6,428 bases of DNA from an uncultured Veillonella sp. (GCA_934216375.1 CAKQBP010000082.1:1-6428); one strand, 5' to 3'; positions 1 to 5,554 are shown, counted from the first letter of the stretch. The notes: generated from the sequence alone by a model not told the origin. Numbers and translations are program-made.

Positions 1-9
1 TAACAAAGG

Positions 10-42
10 CTACGTGAGTATCAAGTCACTCATGACCCGTAG
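10..42. other. Bulged hairpin near the window edge, possible weak terminator
   Basis: CTACG (10-14) pairs with CGTAG (38-42), and TGAGT (15-19) pairs with ACTCA (28-32). A 5-nt one-sided bulge and an 8-nt loop complete the structure. On the minus strand it is followed by CC then TTTGTTA, a poor U-tract that could end hydrogenase transcripts inefficiently. A competing 4-bp hairpin (GTCA/TGAC) uses part of the same bases. The remainder of positions 1-126 shows no gene. Function unknown. Confidence 0.3.
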
Positions 43-118
43 GATTTTCTATGTTATGTTGTTATACCCTAAATAGCTAACGCTACTATATGTTTACTTG
101 CACCATATTTAAGCAATT

Positions 119-132
119 GGCTATCATTAGCC
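119..132 (-). other. Small hairpin across the hydrogenase stop codon
   Basis: Arms GGCTA and TAGCC enclose a 4-nt loop and overlap the TAA stop at 127-129. No U-tract follows, so it is not a convincing terminator by itself. It may only protect the mRNA 3' end. No better terminator for the hydrogenase is visible before the window edge, except possibly the weak structure at 10-42. Confidence 0.35.
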
Positions 133-1557
133 TTTAAATTTAGGGGATGTTGGACATGTTTCAGGTGTTACGTCTTTACGAGTACCAAGAACCGTGCTGC
201 GGTCTGTGTAGTGTGTATGTAAAAGTTCGTGTGCCTTGTGACCCAATGGTTCGCCTAAGAAATCTTTGTACAATGTTTGGATTTCTTCATTTTCATAGGA
301 CGCAACCCATTTATAATTTTCGTCAGCTTCGTAAAGGCCACCGATACGAGCTTCCTTAGTTTTAACCGCTTGAGGCAATTTAGTACGCGGTTGACCACCG
401 CCACCGATACAGCCACCTGGGCACGCCATAACTTCAATGAAGTCATAATGTTTACCGTTTTCTTTCAAAGCATTCAAAAAGTCACGTGTGTTTTTGCCAC
501 CGTGAACAACGGCAACCGACAATGTTACATCATCACCCAATTGAACCGTCGCCTCTTTTACGCCTTCCATACCGCGAACGTCCTCGAGGTGAGTCAACGC
601 ATATGGAGGTGGCTCTTTATCAGTGATGAGCTTGTAAGCCGTACGCATCGCTGCTTCCATAACCCCACCAGTGTTACCGAAGATAATGGATGCGCCAGTT
701 TCCATACCGATTAAGTCGTCGAATTGAGATTCTTCCACTGTGTTGAAGTCGATATGTTCCTCTTGAATCCAACGAATAAACTCACGAGTTGTGATGGAAA
801 TATCTGTATCCATGCCAAGGGATTCGTCATTGTGGTAACGAGCCGCTGCATTTTCTTCTTCCCGTTTCGTTTCTGCTTTTTTAGCCGTACAAGGATTTAC
901 AGATACAGATACGATCTTACGAGGATCGATGCCTTTTTTCTCTGCAAAGTACGTTTTAATCATAGCCGCTTCCATAGCGATACAAGAACGTGTAGAAGAC
1001 AAGTTAGGAATCAATTCAGGGAAATAAATTTCCGCAAAGCGTACCCACGCTGGGCAACAGCTTGTAAACTGAGGAATTTGACCGCCATTTTTAAGGCGTT
1101 CTACAAGCTCGGATGCTTCCTCCATGATGGTTAAGTCCGCACCAAAGTTAGTATCTACTACATAGTCTGCACCAAGTTTACGCAAGGCACCAACCATTTT
1201 GCCTTCCAAGAATGTACCTGGTTCATAGCCAAAGCCTTCACCGATAGATACACGAACAGCAGGAGCCGTTTGGATTACGACGATTTTTTCAGGATCAGCA
1301 AGGGCTGCTTTTACCTTTTCAAGCTCGGATTTAGCATGCATGGAGTCGAATGGGCATGCTGCCGCACATTGACCGCAATGGATACATACAGGCACATCGC
1401 CGTTTGCATCAAGGTCGTAGTAATCAAGAACGCTCATTACATCCGCACAAGCGCGACGGCATAACGTACAGTTTTTACACTTGGAAATGTCGTGATAAAT
1501 GGATGGATTGTCGAGTGCAATCGGCACGCGTTTATCGATAAATTCGTATTGAGACAT
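127..1557 (-). CDS. hydA: [FeFe] hydrogenase, group A, two-cluster (M2-like) monomeric type, 476 aa
   Basis: Catalyses reversible proton reduction to H2, probably with reduced ferredoxin or flavodoxin in the cytoplasm, as an electron sink in fermentation. Two [4Fe-4S] motifs open the protein: C27, C30, C33, C37 and C58, C61, C64, C68. All three H-cluster motifs follow: TSCCPAW (C167 the proton-relay cysteine, C168 a ligand), NPCTAKK (C223, K226) and MACPGGC (C379, C383). A small-subunit-like tail runs from about residue 405 to 450. Length and layout match the Megasphaera elsdenii enzyme (about 484 aa). It lacks the longer N-terminal cluster domains of CpI and any NADH-linked partner in the window, and no HydE, HydF or HydG gene is nearby. 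I chose the ATG at 1557 because AGGAGG (1563-1568) sits 5 nt upstream; a TTG six codons earlier would place that site inside the gene. Residues next to the H-cluster are atypical (see findings). Family call is very secure; exact electron partner is inferred. Confidence 0.96.
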   Translation of the reverse strand: MSQYEFIDKRVPIALDNPSIYHDISKCKNCTLCRRACADVMSVLDYYDLDANGDVPVCIHCGQCAAACPFDSMHAKSELEKVKAALADPEKIVVIQTAPAVRVSIGEGFGYEPGTFLEGKMVGALRKLGADYVVDTNFGADLTIMEEASELVERLKNGGQIPQFTSCCPAWVRFAEIYFPELIPNLSSTRSCIAMEAAMIKTYFAEKKGIDPRKIVSVSVNPCTAKKAETKREEENAAARYHNDESLGMDTDISITTREFIRWIQEEHIDFNTVEESQFDDLIGMETGASIIFGNTGGVMEAAMRTAYKLITDKEPPPYALTHLEDVRGMEGVKEATVQLGDDVTLSVAVVHGGKNTRDFLNALKENGKHYDFIEVMACPGGCIGGGGQPRTKLPQAVKTKEARIGGLYEADENYKWVASYENEEIQTLYKDFLGEPLGHKAHELLHTHYTDRSTVLGTRKDVTPETCPTSPKFKG

Positions 1558-1562
1558 GAGGA

Positions 1563-1568
1563 CCTCCT
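1563..1568 (-). promoter_or_regulatory. Shine-Dalgarno site deciding the hydrogenase start
   Basis: A full AGGAGG lies 5 nt before the ATG at 1557. It overlaps the codons that would follow an upstream TTG start at 1575, so that longer start is unlikely. Confidence 0.9.
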
Positions 1569-1594
1569 CTAACAAACTATAACTACCAAACCTA

Positions 1595-1634
1595 TTGGGG
1601 CGAAATATGCCAAACTACGGAGCACTGCGCCCAA
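1595..1634 (-). other. Possible hydrogenase leader stem-loop
   Basis: TTGGG plus CG (1595-1602, one bulged G) can pair with CGCCCAA (1628-1634), closing a loop of about 25 nt. It lies in the inferred 5' leader, about 40-75 nt before the start codon. The leader between stem and start is G/T-rich on the coding strand, with repeated GTTTG and TAGTT words. It matches no riboswitch class I know. Confidence 0.3.
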
Positions 1635-1656
1635 GCCATACTTCTGCATCTTACCT

Positions 1657-1688
1657 ATAGTATACGCTATGGTGAAAGTTTATACTAT
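1657..1688. repeat. 8-bp inverted repeat over the candidate hydrogenase -10
   Basis: ATAGTATA (1657-1664) and TATACTAT (1681-1688) are perfect inverse complements separated by 16 nt. The right arm overlaps the candidate -10 box. It could be an operator pair, or chance in an AT-rich promoter. Confidence 0.4.
1679..1684 (-). promoter_or_regulatory. Candidate -10 box of the hydrogenase promoter
   Basis: TATAAA on the minus strand, giving a predicted start near 1672 and a leader of about 115 nt. No good -35 hexamer exists 16-18 nt upstream (AAAAGT at 17 nt), as expected for an activator-dependent promoter. The CRP/FNR-like site is centred about 63 nt upstream of the predicted start. An overlapping TAGTAT (1682-1687) is an alternative -10. 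Confidence 0.4.
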
Positions 1689-1697
1689 GTAGAATTG

Positions 1698-1732
1698 TTA
1701 CACTTTTGCACAAAATCTCCGAAAAAGTGTAA
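1698..1732. repeat. Perfect 10-bp inverted repeat upstream of the hydrogenase
   Basis: TTACACTTTT (1698-1707) and AAAAGTGTAA (1723-1732) are exact inverse complements with a 15-nt spacer, so arm centres lie 25 bp apart. The distal arm overlaps the CRP/FNR-like site. No U-tract follows on either strand, so a terminator is unlikely. A pair of protein-binding half-sites is the better guess. Confidence 0.55.
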
Positions 1733-1746
1733 TATAAATCACATTT
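1725..1746. promoter_or_regulatory. CRP/FNR-family-type operator upstream of the hydrogenase
   Basis: On the minus strand the core reads TGTGA, then TTTATA, then TTACA (core 1728-1743). This differs at one position from TGTGA-N6-TCACA, and 18 of 22 positions match the extended E. coli CRP consensus by my hand comparison. Its centre is about 180 nt upstream of the hydrogenase ATG and about 63 nt upstream of the predicted transcription start, close to a class I activator position. The regulator itself is not in the window. Confidence 0.45.
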
Positions 1747-1752
1747 TACCAT

Positions 1753-1777
1753 AGAAAGATGAATAATTCATCTTTCT
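1753..1777. repeat. Perfect 12-bp inverted repeat with single-base centre
   Basis: AGAAAGATGAAT (1753-1764) and ATTCATCTTTCT (1766-1777) are exact inverse complements around A1765. As RNA it would form a long AT-rich hairpin on either strand. Neither side continues into a U-tract, which argues against an intrinsic terminator. It sits immediately upstream of the CRP/FNR-like site and could be a further operator. Confidence 0.6.
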
Positions 1778-1815
1778 TAAGGGCGTTAACTAATGTGCCT
1801 TAATAAGTGACTTAC

Positions 1816-1829
1816 TTATAGCGCTATAA
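1816..1829. repeat. 14-bp perfect palindrome
   Basis: TTATAGCGCTATAA reads identically on both strands with no spacer. It lies about 260 nt upstream of the hydrogenase start and 57 nt beyond the terminator of the upstream unit. This is a typical shape for a homodimer-bound operator. Related GCTATA words recur upstream of gyrA (5453-5458) but not as the whole palindrome. Confidence 0.5.
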
Positions 1830-1886
1830 AAACTAATGACTTAATTGTTAATACTATAAAAGCTAAAACAAAATTATATTATACAT

Positions 1887-1917
1887 AAAAAACGCACGCT
1901 CTTCAAAAGAACGTGCG
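1887..1917 (-). terminator. Strong intrinsic terminator after the paralogue pair
   Basis: On the minus strand an 11-bp stem (CGCACGTTCTT with AAGAGCGTGCG, one G.U pair) with a 3-nt loop is followed directly by six Ts. It lies 77 nt past the stop of the 124-aa gene and separates that unit from the hydrogenase. On the plus strand no T-run follows, so it acts in one direction. Confidence 0.92.
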
Positions 1918-1958
1918 CAAGTGAAGCTTTCACAAAATCATTCAATCCAGACAAGCCT

Positions 1959-1977
1959 GTACTGATCAACAGTGTAC
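1959..1977 (-). other. 3'-UTR stem-loop of the 124-aa gene
   Basis: GTACTG and CAGTGTAC can pair around a 5-nt loop, with a two-base bulge or G.U pairs. A second small dyad, GTGAA-GCT-TTCAC, lies at 1921-1933. Both fall between the stop codon and the terminator, making a structured 3' UTR of about 75 nt. Confidence 0.3.
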
Positions 1978-1994
1978 TCGACTGTAGGATTCAA

Positions 1995-2369
1995 TTATTT
2001 ACCGCCCCAAATAAGTTGGAATACAGCGTACGCAGGCGTACCTGGCTCAACTTTACGGCTATTTTTATTAACTTGTTCCTCTTTCACAACATAACCTTGT
2101 GGGTTATAAAGAGTCACCTTAAGATCCTTAACTTCCCGTTTTTTATGATTGAACTCTTCAGTCACGATGTAGTGGTAACCTTCGTAGTCCATAGCTTTAA
2201 TGTCCATTACCGCTTTTTTATCGTCTTTTTTAACAGAATCATTGTCGATAGACCAAGTAACACCATTGCTATCAGTGCCTACTGTATACCAATTAGCCGC
2301 ATCAACACTACCAATACCGCCGATTAATAATGCGCCTGCTGCCAAAACAGCTGCCAATGTTTTTTTCAT
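1995..2369 (-). CDS. Small exported protein, Adhesin_E-like, paralogue 2 (124 aa)
   Basis: A secreted, probably periplasmic or surface protein of unknown function. A signal peptide (MKK, hydrophobic core, V22-D23-A24) should be cleaved after A24, leaving 100 residues that begin A-N-W-Y. The mature part has W39, I41-D42-N43, S45-V46, a lysine-rich middle, and the ending K-V-E-P-G-T to W-G-G-K. The pattern of a W, then I-D-x-x-S-V, then a late 'EPGT/PGS' turn recalls the surface-adhesin protein E family; that assignment is from memory and tentative. It has no cysteine, so it is not a lipoprotein. About one third of mature residues match the 123-aa neighbour in a hand alignment. The start is the ATG at 2369 because GAGAGG (2377-2382) lies 7 nt upstream; the longer reading to 2456 adds 29 residues before the signal peptide and is rejected. 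Confidence 0.85.
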   Translation of the reverse strand: MKKTLAAVLAAGALLIGGIGSVDAANWYTVGTDSNGVTWSIDNDSVKKDDKKAVMDIKAMDYEGYHYIVTEEFNHKKREVKDLKVTLYNPQGYVVKEEQVNKNSRKVEPGTPAYAVFQLIWGGK

Positions 2370-2408
2370 AATAATACCTCTCAAAGAAAATACAAAAATA
2401 TACAAACT

Positions 2409-2414
2409 AGTATA
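2409..2414 (-). promoter_or_regulatory. Possible -10 box before the 124-aa gene
   Basis: TATACT on the minus strand, 39 nt before the start codon, in an AT-rich 96-nt gap. No recognisable -35 lies 16-18 nt upstream. The gene may also be read from its upstream paralogue, since only a 5-bp hairpin (2461-2475) at that gene's stop intervenes. Confidence 0.25.
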
Positions 2415-2465
2415 TAAGGGAAAACTAAATGTTATATGAAAAATAAACCTGCTCAATTATGGGAA

Positions 2466-2837
2466 TTATTTTCCCCATAGGGCCTGCATAACTTCCGCCC
2501 CCATGGTATCCGGTTCAATTTTCGTAGGTTTTTGTGCTTCTTTACTGGATAGCAATGCTATACCAGCATTGCTATATACTGTTGTATCAAGTTCTGTCCA
2601 TGTTTTTTCTTTGCGATCGATCCGTACTGTGTAGATATATGTAAAGCCTTCAACATTGTTAATTTTAACAAGTACTGTGGCCGCATCATCTGTTTTATAT
2701 ACAGAAGAGTTGTCAATAAACCATGCCGCATCGTCAGCATCAGCATCGATATAGTACCAGTCAGCAGCATTAGCTTGACCAAAGCCACCTACAAAGAAAA
2801 CCCCTGCTGCAAACATAGCAGCTAACCATTTTTTCAT
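2466..2837 (-). CDS. Small exported protein, Adhesin_E-like, paralogue 1 (123 aa)
   Basis: A secreted protein of unknown function, paralogous to the gene 96 nt downstream. The signal peptide (MKKWLAA, hydrophobic core, A22-N23-A24) should be cut after A24, at the same position as in the paralogue. The 99-residue mature part opens A-D-W-Y, then an acidic stretch (D31-D36), W39, I41-D42-N43 and S45-V46, and ends K-I-E-P-D-T to W-G-K. There is no cysteine and no second membrane segment. It is more acidic and less lysine-rich than its partner, so the two copies have diverged. The start is the ATG at 2837: GAGGAG (2845-2850) lies 7 nt upstream. A longer frame from 2885 would translate through a GC-rich hairpin and is unlikely. 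It follows gyrA by 78 nt and may be read-through from it. The surface-adhesin E-like label is tentative. Confidence 0.85.
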   Translation of the reverse strand: MKKWLAAMFAAGVFFVGGFGQANAADWYYIDADADDAAWFIDNSSVYKTDDAATVLVKINNVEGFTYIYTVRIDRKEKTWTELDTTVYSNAGIALLSSKEAQKPTKIEPDTMGAEVMQALWGK

Positions 2838-2859
2838 TTTTAAACTCCTCAACACTAGA

Positions 2860-2882
2860 GGCGACCATCTAAGATGGTCGCC
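2860..2882 (-). other. GC-rich 11-bp hairpin between gyrA and the 123-aa gene
   Basis: Arms GGCGACCATCT and AGATGGTCGCC are perfect inverse complements around one base (10 bp with a 3-nt loop in practice). It starts 33 nt after the gyrA stop. On the minus strand it is followed by TCTAGTGTT, not a real U-tract, so termination should be partial at most. It sits 9 nt before the GAGGAG ribosome site of the next gene. Possible roles are partial terminator, mRNA 3'-end protection for gyrA, or translation control of the next gene. Confidence 0.7.
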
Positions 2883-2915
2883 CATGGTTACTTAATAGTT
2901 ATATAGTGTTTTATA

Positions 2916-5384
2916 TTATTCTACTTCTTCTTCGATTTCAGCGCCTGGAATAACAGCAATACTAGCTACCTTATCACCTTCGTCGAGGTTTTGTGTTTTC
3001 ACACCAGAGATAGCTTTGCCCTTCTTCACAGCAATGTCATTCATATTGAAGCGGATGATTTTGCCTTGCTCAGAAATAAGCATAACTTCGTCATCGTTAT
3101 GAACAACCTCTACGGCTACTACATCACCGGTTTTGTTTGTAATCTTGAAGTTCTTAGAGCCTTTACCACCGCGTTTTTGCAATGTATAAGCTTCCGCATC
3201 ATTGCGTTTACCAAAACCTTCTTCAGAGATAGTAAACACTTGTGCTTCACTTTCATCAGTATTAAGAACACCAGCGCCTACAACCACGTCGCCTGCATTT
3301 AATTTAATGCCGCGCACGCCATGAGCCGCCCGTTTCATGAGGCGCACATCGTGTTCGCTGAAGCGAATAGCAATGCCCAATTTAGTACCAATCAAGATGT
3401 CTTGGTTGCCAGTCGTTACGTTAACGGAAATCAAACGATCCCCTTCGTCGAGGTTAATCGCATTGAGGCCAGAACGACGAATGTTGCGGTATTCTTCAAT
3501 AGCTGTACGTTTTACAACGCCAAATTCAGTGACCATGAATAAATTTACATCCTCATGGACACGTTCAAGGTCGATCATAGTCGTAACGGATTCGCCTACA
3601 GCGAGTGGCAATACGTTAACCATAGCGGTGCCACGGGAGTTGCGGGAGCCTGCTTCTGGCACTTCATACGCCTTGAGGCGATATGCACGGCCTGCAGATG
3701 TGAAGAATAACAATGTATTATGGGTCCGCACATGCATAATTTGCGTTACATAATCGTCTTCCTTCGTCTTCATGCCGATAACGCCAGCGCCACCTTTATG
3801 TTGGTTGCGATATACGTTCGCATTCATGCGTTTGATGTAACCTTGTTTAGTCAAGGTAATAACCATTTCTTCGTCAGCAATGAGGTCTTCTACATCAAGA
3901 TCAGACGTATCGATGGTGATTTCAGAACGACGAGGGTCGCCGTATTTTTTCTTCATATCATCGAGTTCGTCTTTGATAATTTGACGTTGACGCGCTTCGC
4001 TAGCCAAAATAGCTTTCAAATCTTCGATCAATGCCAACAATTCCTTGTATTCCTCTTCGATTTTCTCGCGTTCCAAACCTGTTAAACGGCGTAAACGCAT
4101 GTCGAGGATGGCTACCGCTTGTTTCTCTGAAAGCCCGAATTTTTGCATTAATGCATTACGTGCAATTTCGTCAGTTTGGGAACTGCGGATTGTAGCGATT
4201 ACTTCATCGATGTGGTCGAGGGCAATCAACAAGCCTTCCAAGATATGAGCACGCGCTTCTGCTTTGTTAAGCTCGAATTGAGTGCGGCGTACGATTACAT
4301 CTAGACGGTGATCTAAGTAATAACCCAATACTTCTTTCAAATTCAATACGCGAGGATGTCCGTCCACGAGGGCTAGCATAATCACGCCGAATGTTTCTTG
4401 AAGTTGAGTGTGTTTATATAATTTGTTAAGTACGATGTCTGGTTGCACGTCAGCCCGCAATTCGATAACGATGCGCATACCTTGGCGGTCAGATTCATCG
4501 CGAAGTGCTGTAATGCCATCGATGACCTTATCACGACTCAAGTTCGCAATGGTTTCAATGACGCGAGCCTTATTCACTTGGTACGGAATCTCAGTCACTA
4601 CGATTTTATGCTTGCCCTTGGACATCTCTTCGATGGTTGCACGAGCACGCATTTTAACGCTACCACGACCTGTGGAATACGCTTTTTTGATGCCGTCTCG
4701 GCCCAAAATGAGCGCTCCAGTCGGGAAGTCTGGACCTTTGATTTGCGTCATCAATTCATCTACCGTCACATCCGGATTGTCGATGAGCATCGCTAGACCA
4801 TTACATACCTCGTTGAGGTTATGTGGTGGAATATTTGTCGCCATCCCTACGGCGATACCGCTGGAACCATTGATGAGAAGATTTGGAATCTTCGCTGGCA
4901 ATACAGTTGGTTCTTGCAAGCTTTCATCATAGTTCGGCATGAAATCAACAGTTTCCTTGTCGATATCGGCAAGCATTTCCGTTGTAATCTTCGCCATACG
5001 TACTTCGGTATAACGCATCGCAGCAGCACTATCGCCGTCGATGGAACCGAAGTTACCGTGACCGTCAACCAAGAGGTAGCGCGTATTGAAATCTTGCGCC
5101 AAGCGAACCGTCGCGTCATAAACGGAGCTATCACCATGTGGATGATACTTACCGAGTACGTCACCGACGATACGAGCGGATTTCTTGTACGGCTTATTTG
5201 GCGTCATGCCTGTTTCGTGCATCGCATACAAAATACGACGATGTACTGGTTTCAAGCCATCACGCACATCTGGAAGTGCACGCATAACGATTACAGACAT
5301 TGCATAATCGATATACGCGTTCTTCATTTCTTTATCAATCTGAACGGGATGAATATTCCCGTGGGACCATTGTTGGTCTGCCAC
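2916..5384 (-). CDS. gyrA: DNA gyrase subunit A (822 aa)
   Basis: With GyrB it forms the A2B2 type II topoisomerase that introduces negative supercoils using ATP; GyrA cleaves and rejoins the DNA. The breakage-reunion domain spans about 10-500: R124-Y125 in AAMRYTE is the catalytic pair and I177 matches the DNA-bending isoleucine. The quinolone region reads GDSSVYD with S86 and D90, the susceptible residues equivalent to E. coli S83 and D87. The C-terminal beta-pinwheel runs about 505-810, with a GyrA box QKRGGKG at 736-742 and a degenerate first-blade copy QHKGGAG at 528-534. The box at 736 and the glycine-rich repeats favour GyrA over ParC. It ends in an acidic tail (EIEEEVE). The start is GTG at 5384, with GAGGTGA (5389-5395) 4 nt upstream. 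gyrB is not in the window. Full length, no damage. Confidence 0.97.
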   Translation of the reverse strand: MADQQWSHGNIHPVQIDKEMKNAYIDYAMSVIVMRALPDVRDGLKPVHRRILYAMHETGMTPNKPYKKSARIVGDVLGKYHPHGDSSVYDATVRLAQDFNTRYLLVDGHGNFGSIDGDSAAAMRYTEVRMAKITTEMLADIDKETVDFMPNYDESLQEPTVLPAKIPNLLINGSSGIAVGMATNIPPHNLNEVCNGLAMLIDNPDVTVDELMTQIKGPDFPTGALILGRDGIKKAYSTGRGSVKMRARATIEEMSKGKHKIVVTEIPYQVNKARVIETIANLSRDKVIDGITALRDESDRQGMRIVIELRADVQPDIVLNKLYKHTQLQETFGVIMLALVDGHPRVLNLKEVLGYYLDHRLDVIVRRTQFELNKAEARAHILEGLLIALDHIDEVIATIRSSQTDEIARNALMQKFGLSEKQAVAILDMRLRRLTGLEREKIEEEYKELLALIEDLKAILASEARQRQIIKDELDDMKKKYGDPRRSEITIDTSDLDVEDLIADEEMVITLTKQGYIKRMNANVYRNQHKGGAGVIGMKTKEDDYVTQIMHVRTHNTLLFFTSAGRAYRLKAYEVPEAGSRNSRGTAMVNVLPLAVGESVTTMIDLERVHEDVNLFMVTEFGVVKRTAIEEYRNIRRSGLNAINLDEGDRLISVNVTTGNQDILIGTKLGIAIRFSEHDVRLMKRAAHGVRGIKLNAGDVVVGAGVLNTDESEAQVFTISEEGFGKRNDAEAYTLQKRGGKGSKNFKITNKTGDVVAVEVVHNDDEVMLISEQGKIIRFNMNDIAVKKGKAISGVKTQNLDEGDKVASIAVIPGAEIEEEVE

Positions 5385-5388
5385 AATC

Positions 5389-5395
5389 TCACCTC
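5389..5395 (-). promoter_or_regulatory. Shine-Dalgarno site selecting the gyrA GTG start
   Basis: GAGGTGA matches seven bases of the anti-Shine-Dalgarno complement and lies 4 nt before GTG at 5384. No in-frame ATG lies near enough to compete, so GTG is the start. Confidence 0.85.
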
Positions 5396-5428
5396 ATTTT
5401 ACTAACACTGATACTAATTCATCATATA

Positions 5429-5437
5429 ATTATAGCA
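5429..5437 (-). promoter_or_regulatory. gyrA: gyrA promoter, extended -10
   Basis: The minus strand reads TGCTATAAT, a perfect TATAAT with an upstream TGn. The predicted start is near 5422, giving a leader of about 38 nt. The -35 region has no TTGACA-like hexamer, as is common with an extended -10. Just upstream, GCGT (5443-5446) and ACGC (5452-5455) form a small dyad overlapping the spacer and -35 zone. Confidence 0.7.
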
Positions 5438-5554
5438 TTTTTGCGTATATAACGCTATATTTTGTAAAAGTTCCTTCCCATTACATGGCCCAATTGTACA
5501 ACTGTTGCATAGCTGTAATTAATTCTATAAAATATAGTAACCTCTATCTCTTAT

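Larger units (their letters stand above)
1558..1886. other. Hydrogenase upstream intergenic region, dyad-rich, no gene
   Basis: These 329 nt between the hydrogenase start and the upstream terminator contain no credible coding sequence on either strand. They are AT-rich in the outer part (about 1680-1886) and closer to average GC in the transcribed leader (about 1558-1650). Four perfect or near-perfect inverted repeats, a CRP/FNR-type site and a probable -10 box are packed between 1657 and 1829 and are listed separately. The arrangement suggests a regulated promoter with a leader of roughly 115 nt. Confidence 0.7.

Noticed and set aside
1558..1575. Hydrogenase extended to a TTG start at 1575
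   Set aside because: The extension translates the AGGAGG ribosome site itself; the ATG at 1557 has that site at ideal spacing.
1695..1713. A second Rex-like arrangement, TTGT-N11-ACAA
   Set aside because: Spacing is one base too long for Rex (N10) and inner positions are not symmetric. The better explanation of these bases is one arm of the 10-bp inverted repeat.
1760..1804. Short plus-strand reading frame starting at the ATG in the palindrome
   Set aside because: Only 14 codons, with no usable ribosome site, and no plus-strand gene follows that a leader peptide could control. The ATG arises from the palindrome and appears on both strands.
1919..1936. Rex-like redox operator (TTGTGAA-AGC-TTCACTTG on the minus strand)
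   Set aside because: The half-sites GTGAA and TTCAC are separated by 3 nt, whereas the Rex consensus needs 4, and the outer ACAA is missing on one side. It also lies inside the 3' UTR of the upstream gene before its terminator, not at the hydrogenase promoter.
2370..2456. Longer 153-aa form of the second exported paralogue
   Set aside because: The added residues are encoded by the AT-rich intergenic gap, precede the signal peptide, and are not shared with the paralogue.
2860..2882. Hairpin after gyrA as a standard intrinsic terminator
   Set aside because: The stem is strong, but neither strand continues with a T-run, so I list it as a hairpin of uncertain role.
2838..2885. Longer 139-aa form of the first exported paralogue
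   Set aside because: It would place 16 residues before a clear MKK signal peptide and translate through a stable hairpin. GAGGAG precedes the ATG at 2837 at good spacing.
2916..5384. Topoisomerase IV subunit A (ParC) instead of GyrA
   Set aside because: The C-terminal domain has a full set of pinwheel repeats, a QKRGGKG box and an acidic tail, all typical of GyrA; overall sequence also reads as GyrA.
277..5405. Plus-strand open frames opposite the hydrogenase and gyrA, some over 170 codons
   Set aside because: They mirror strongly coding minus-strand genes, lack ribosome sites, and encode low-complexity products without domains or homology I recognise.
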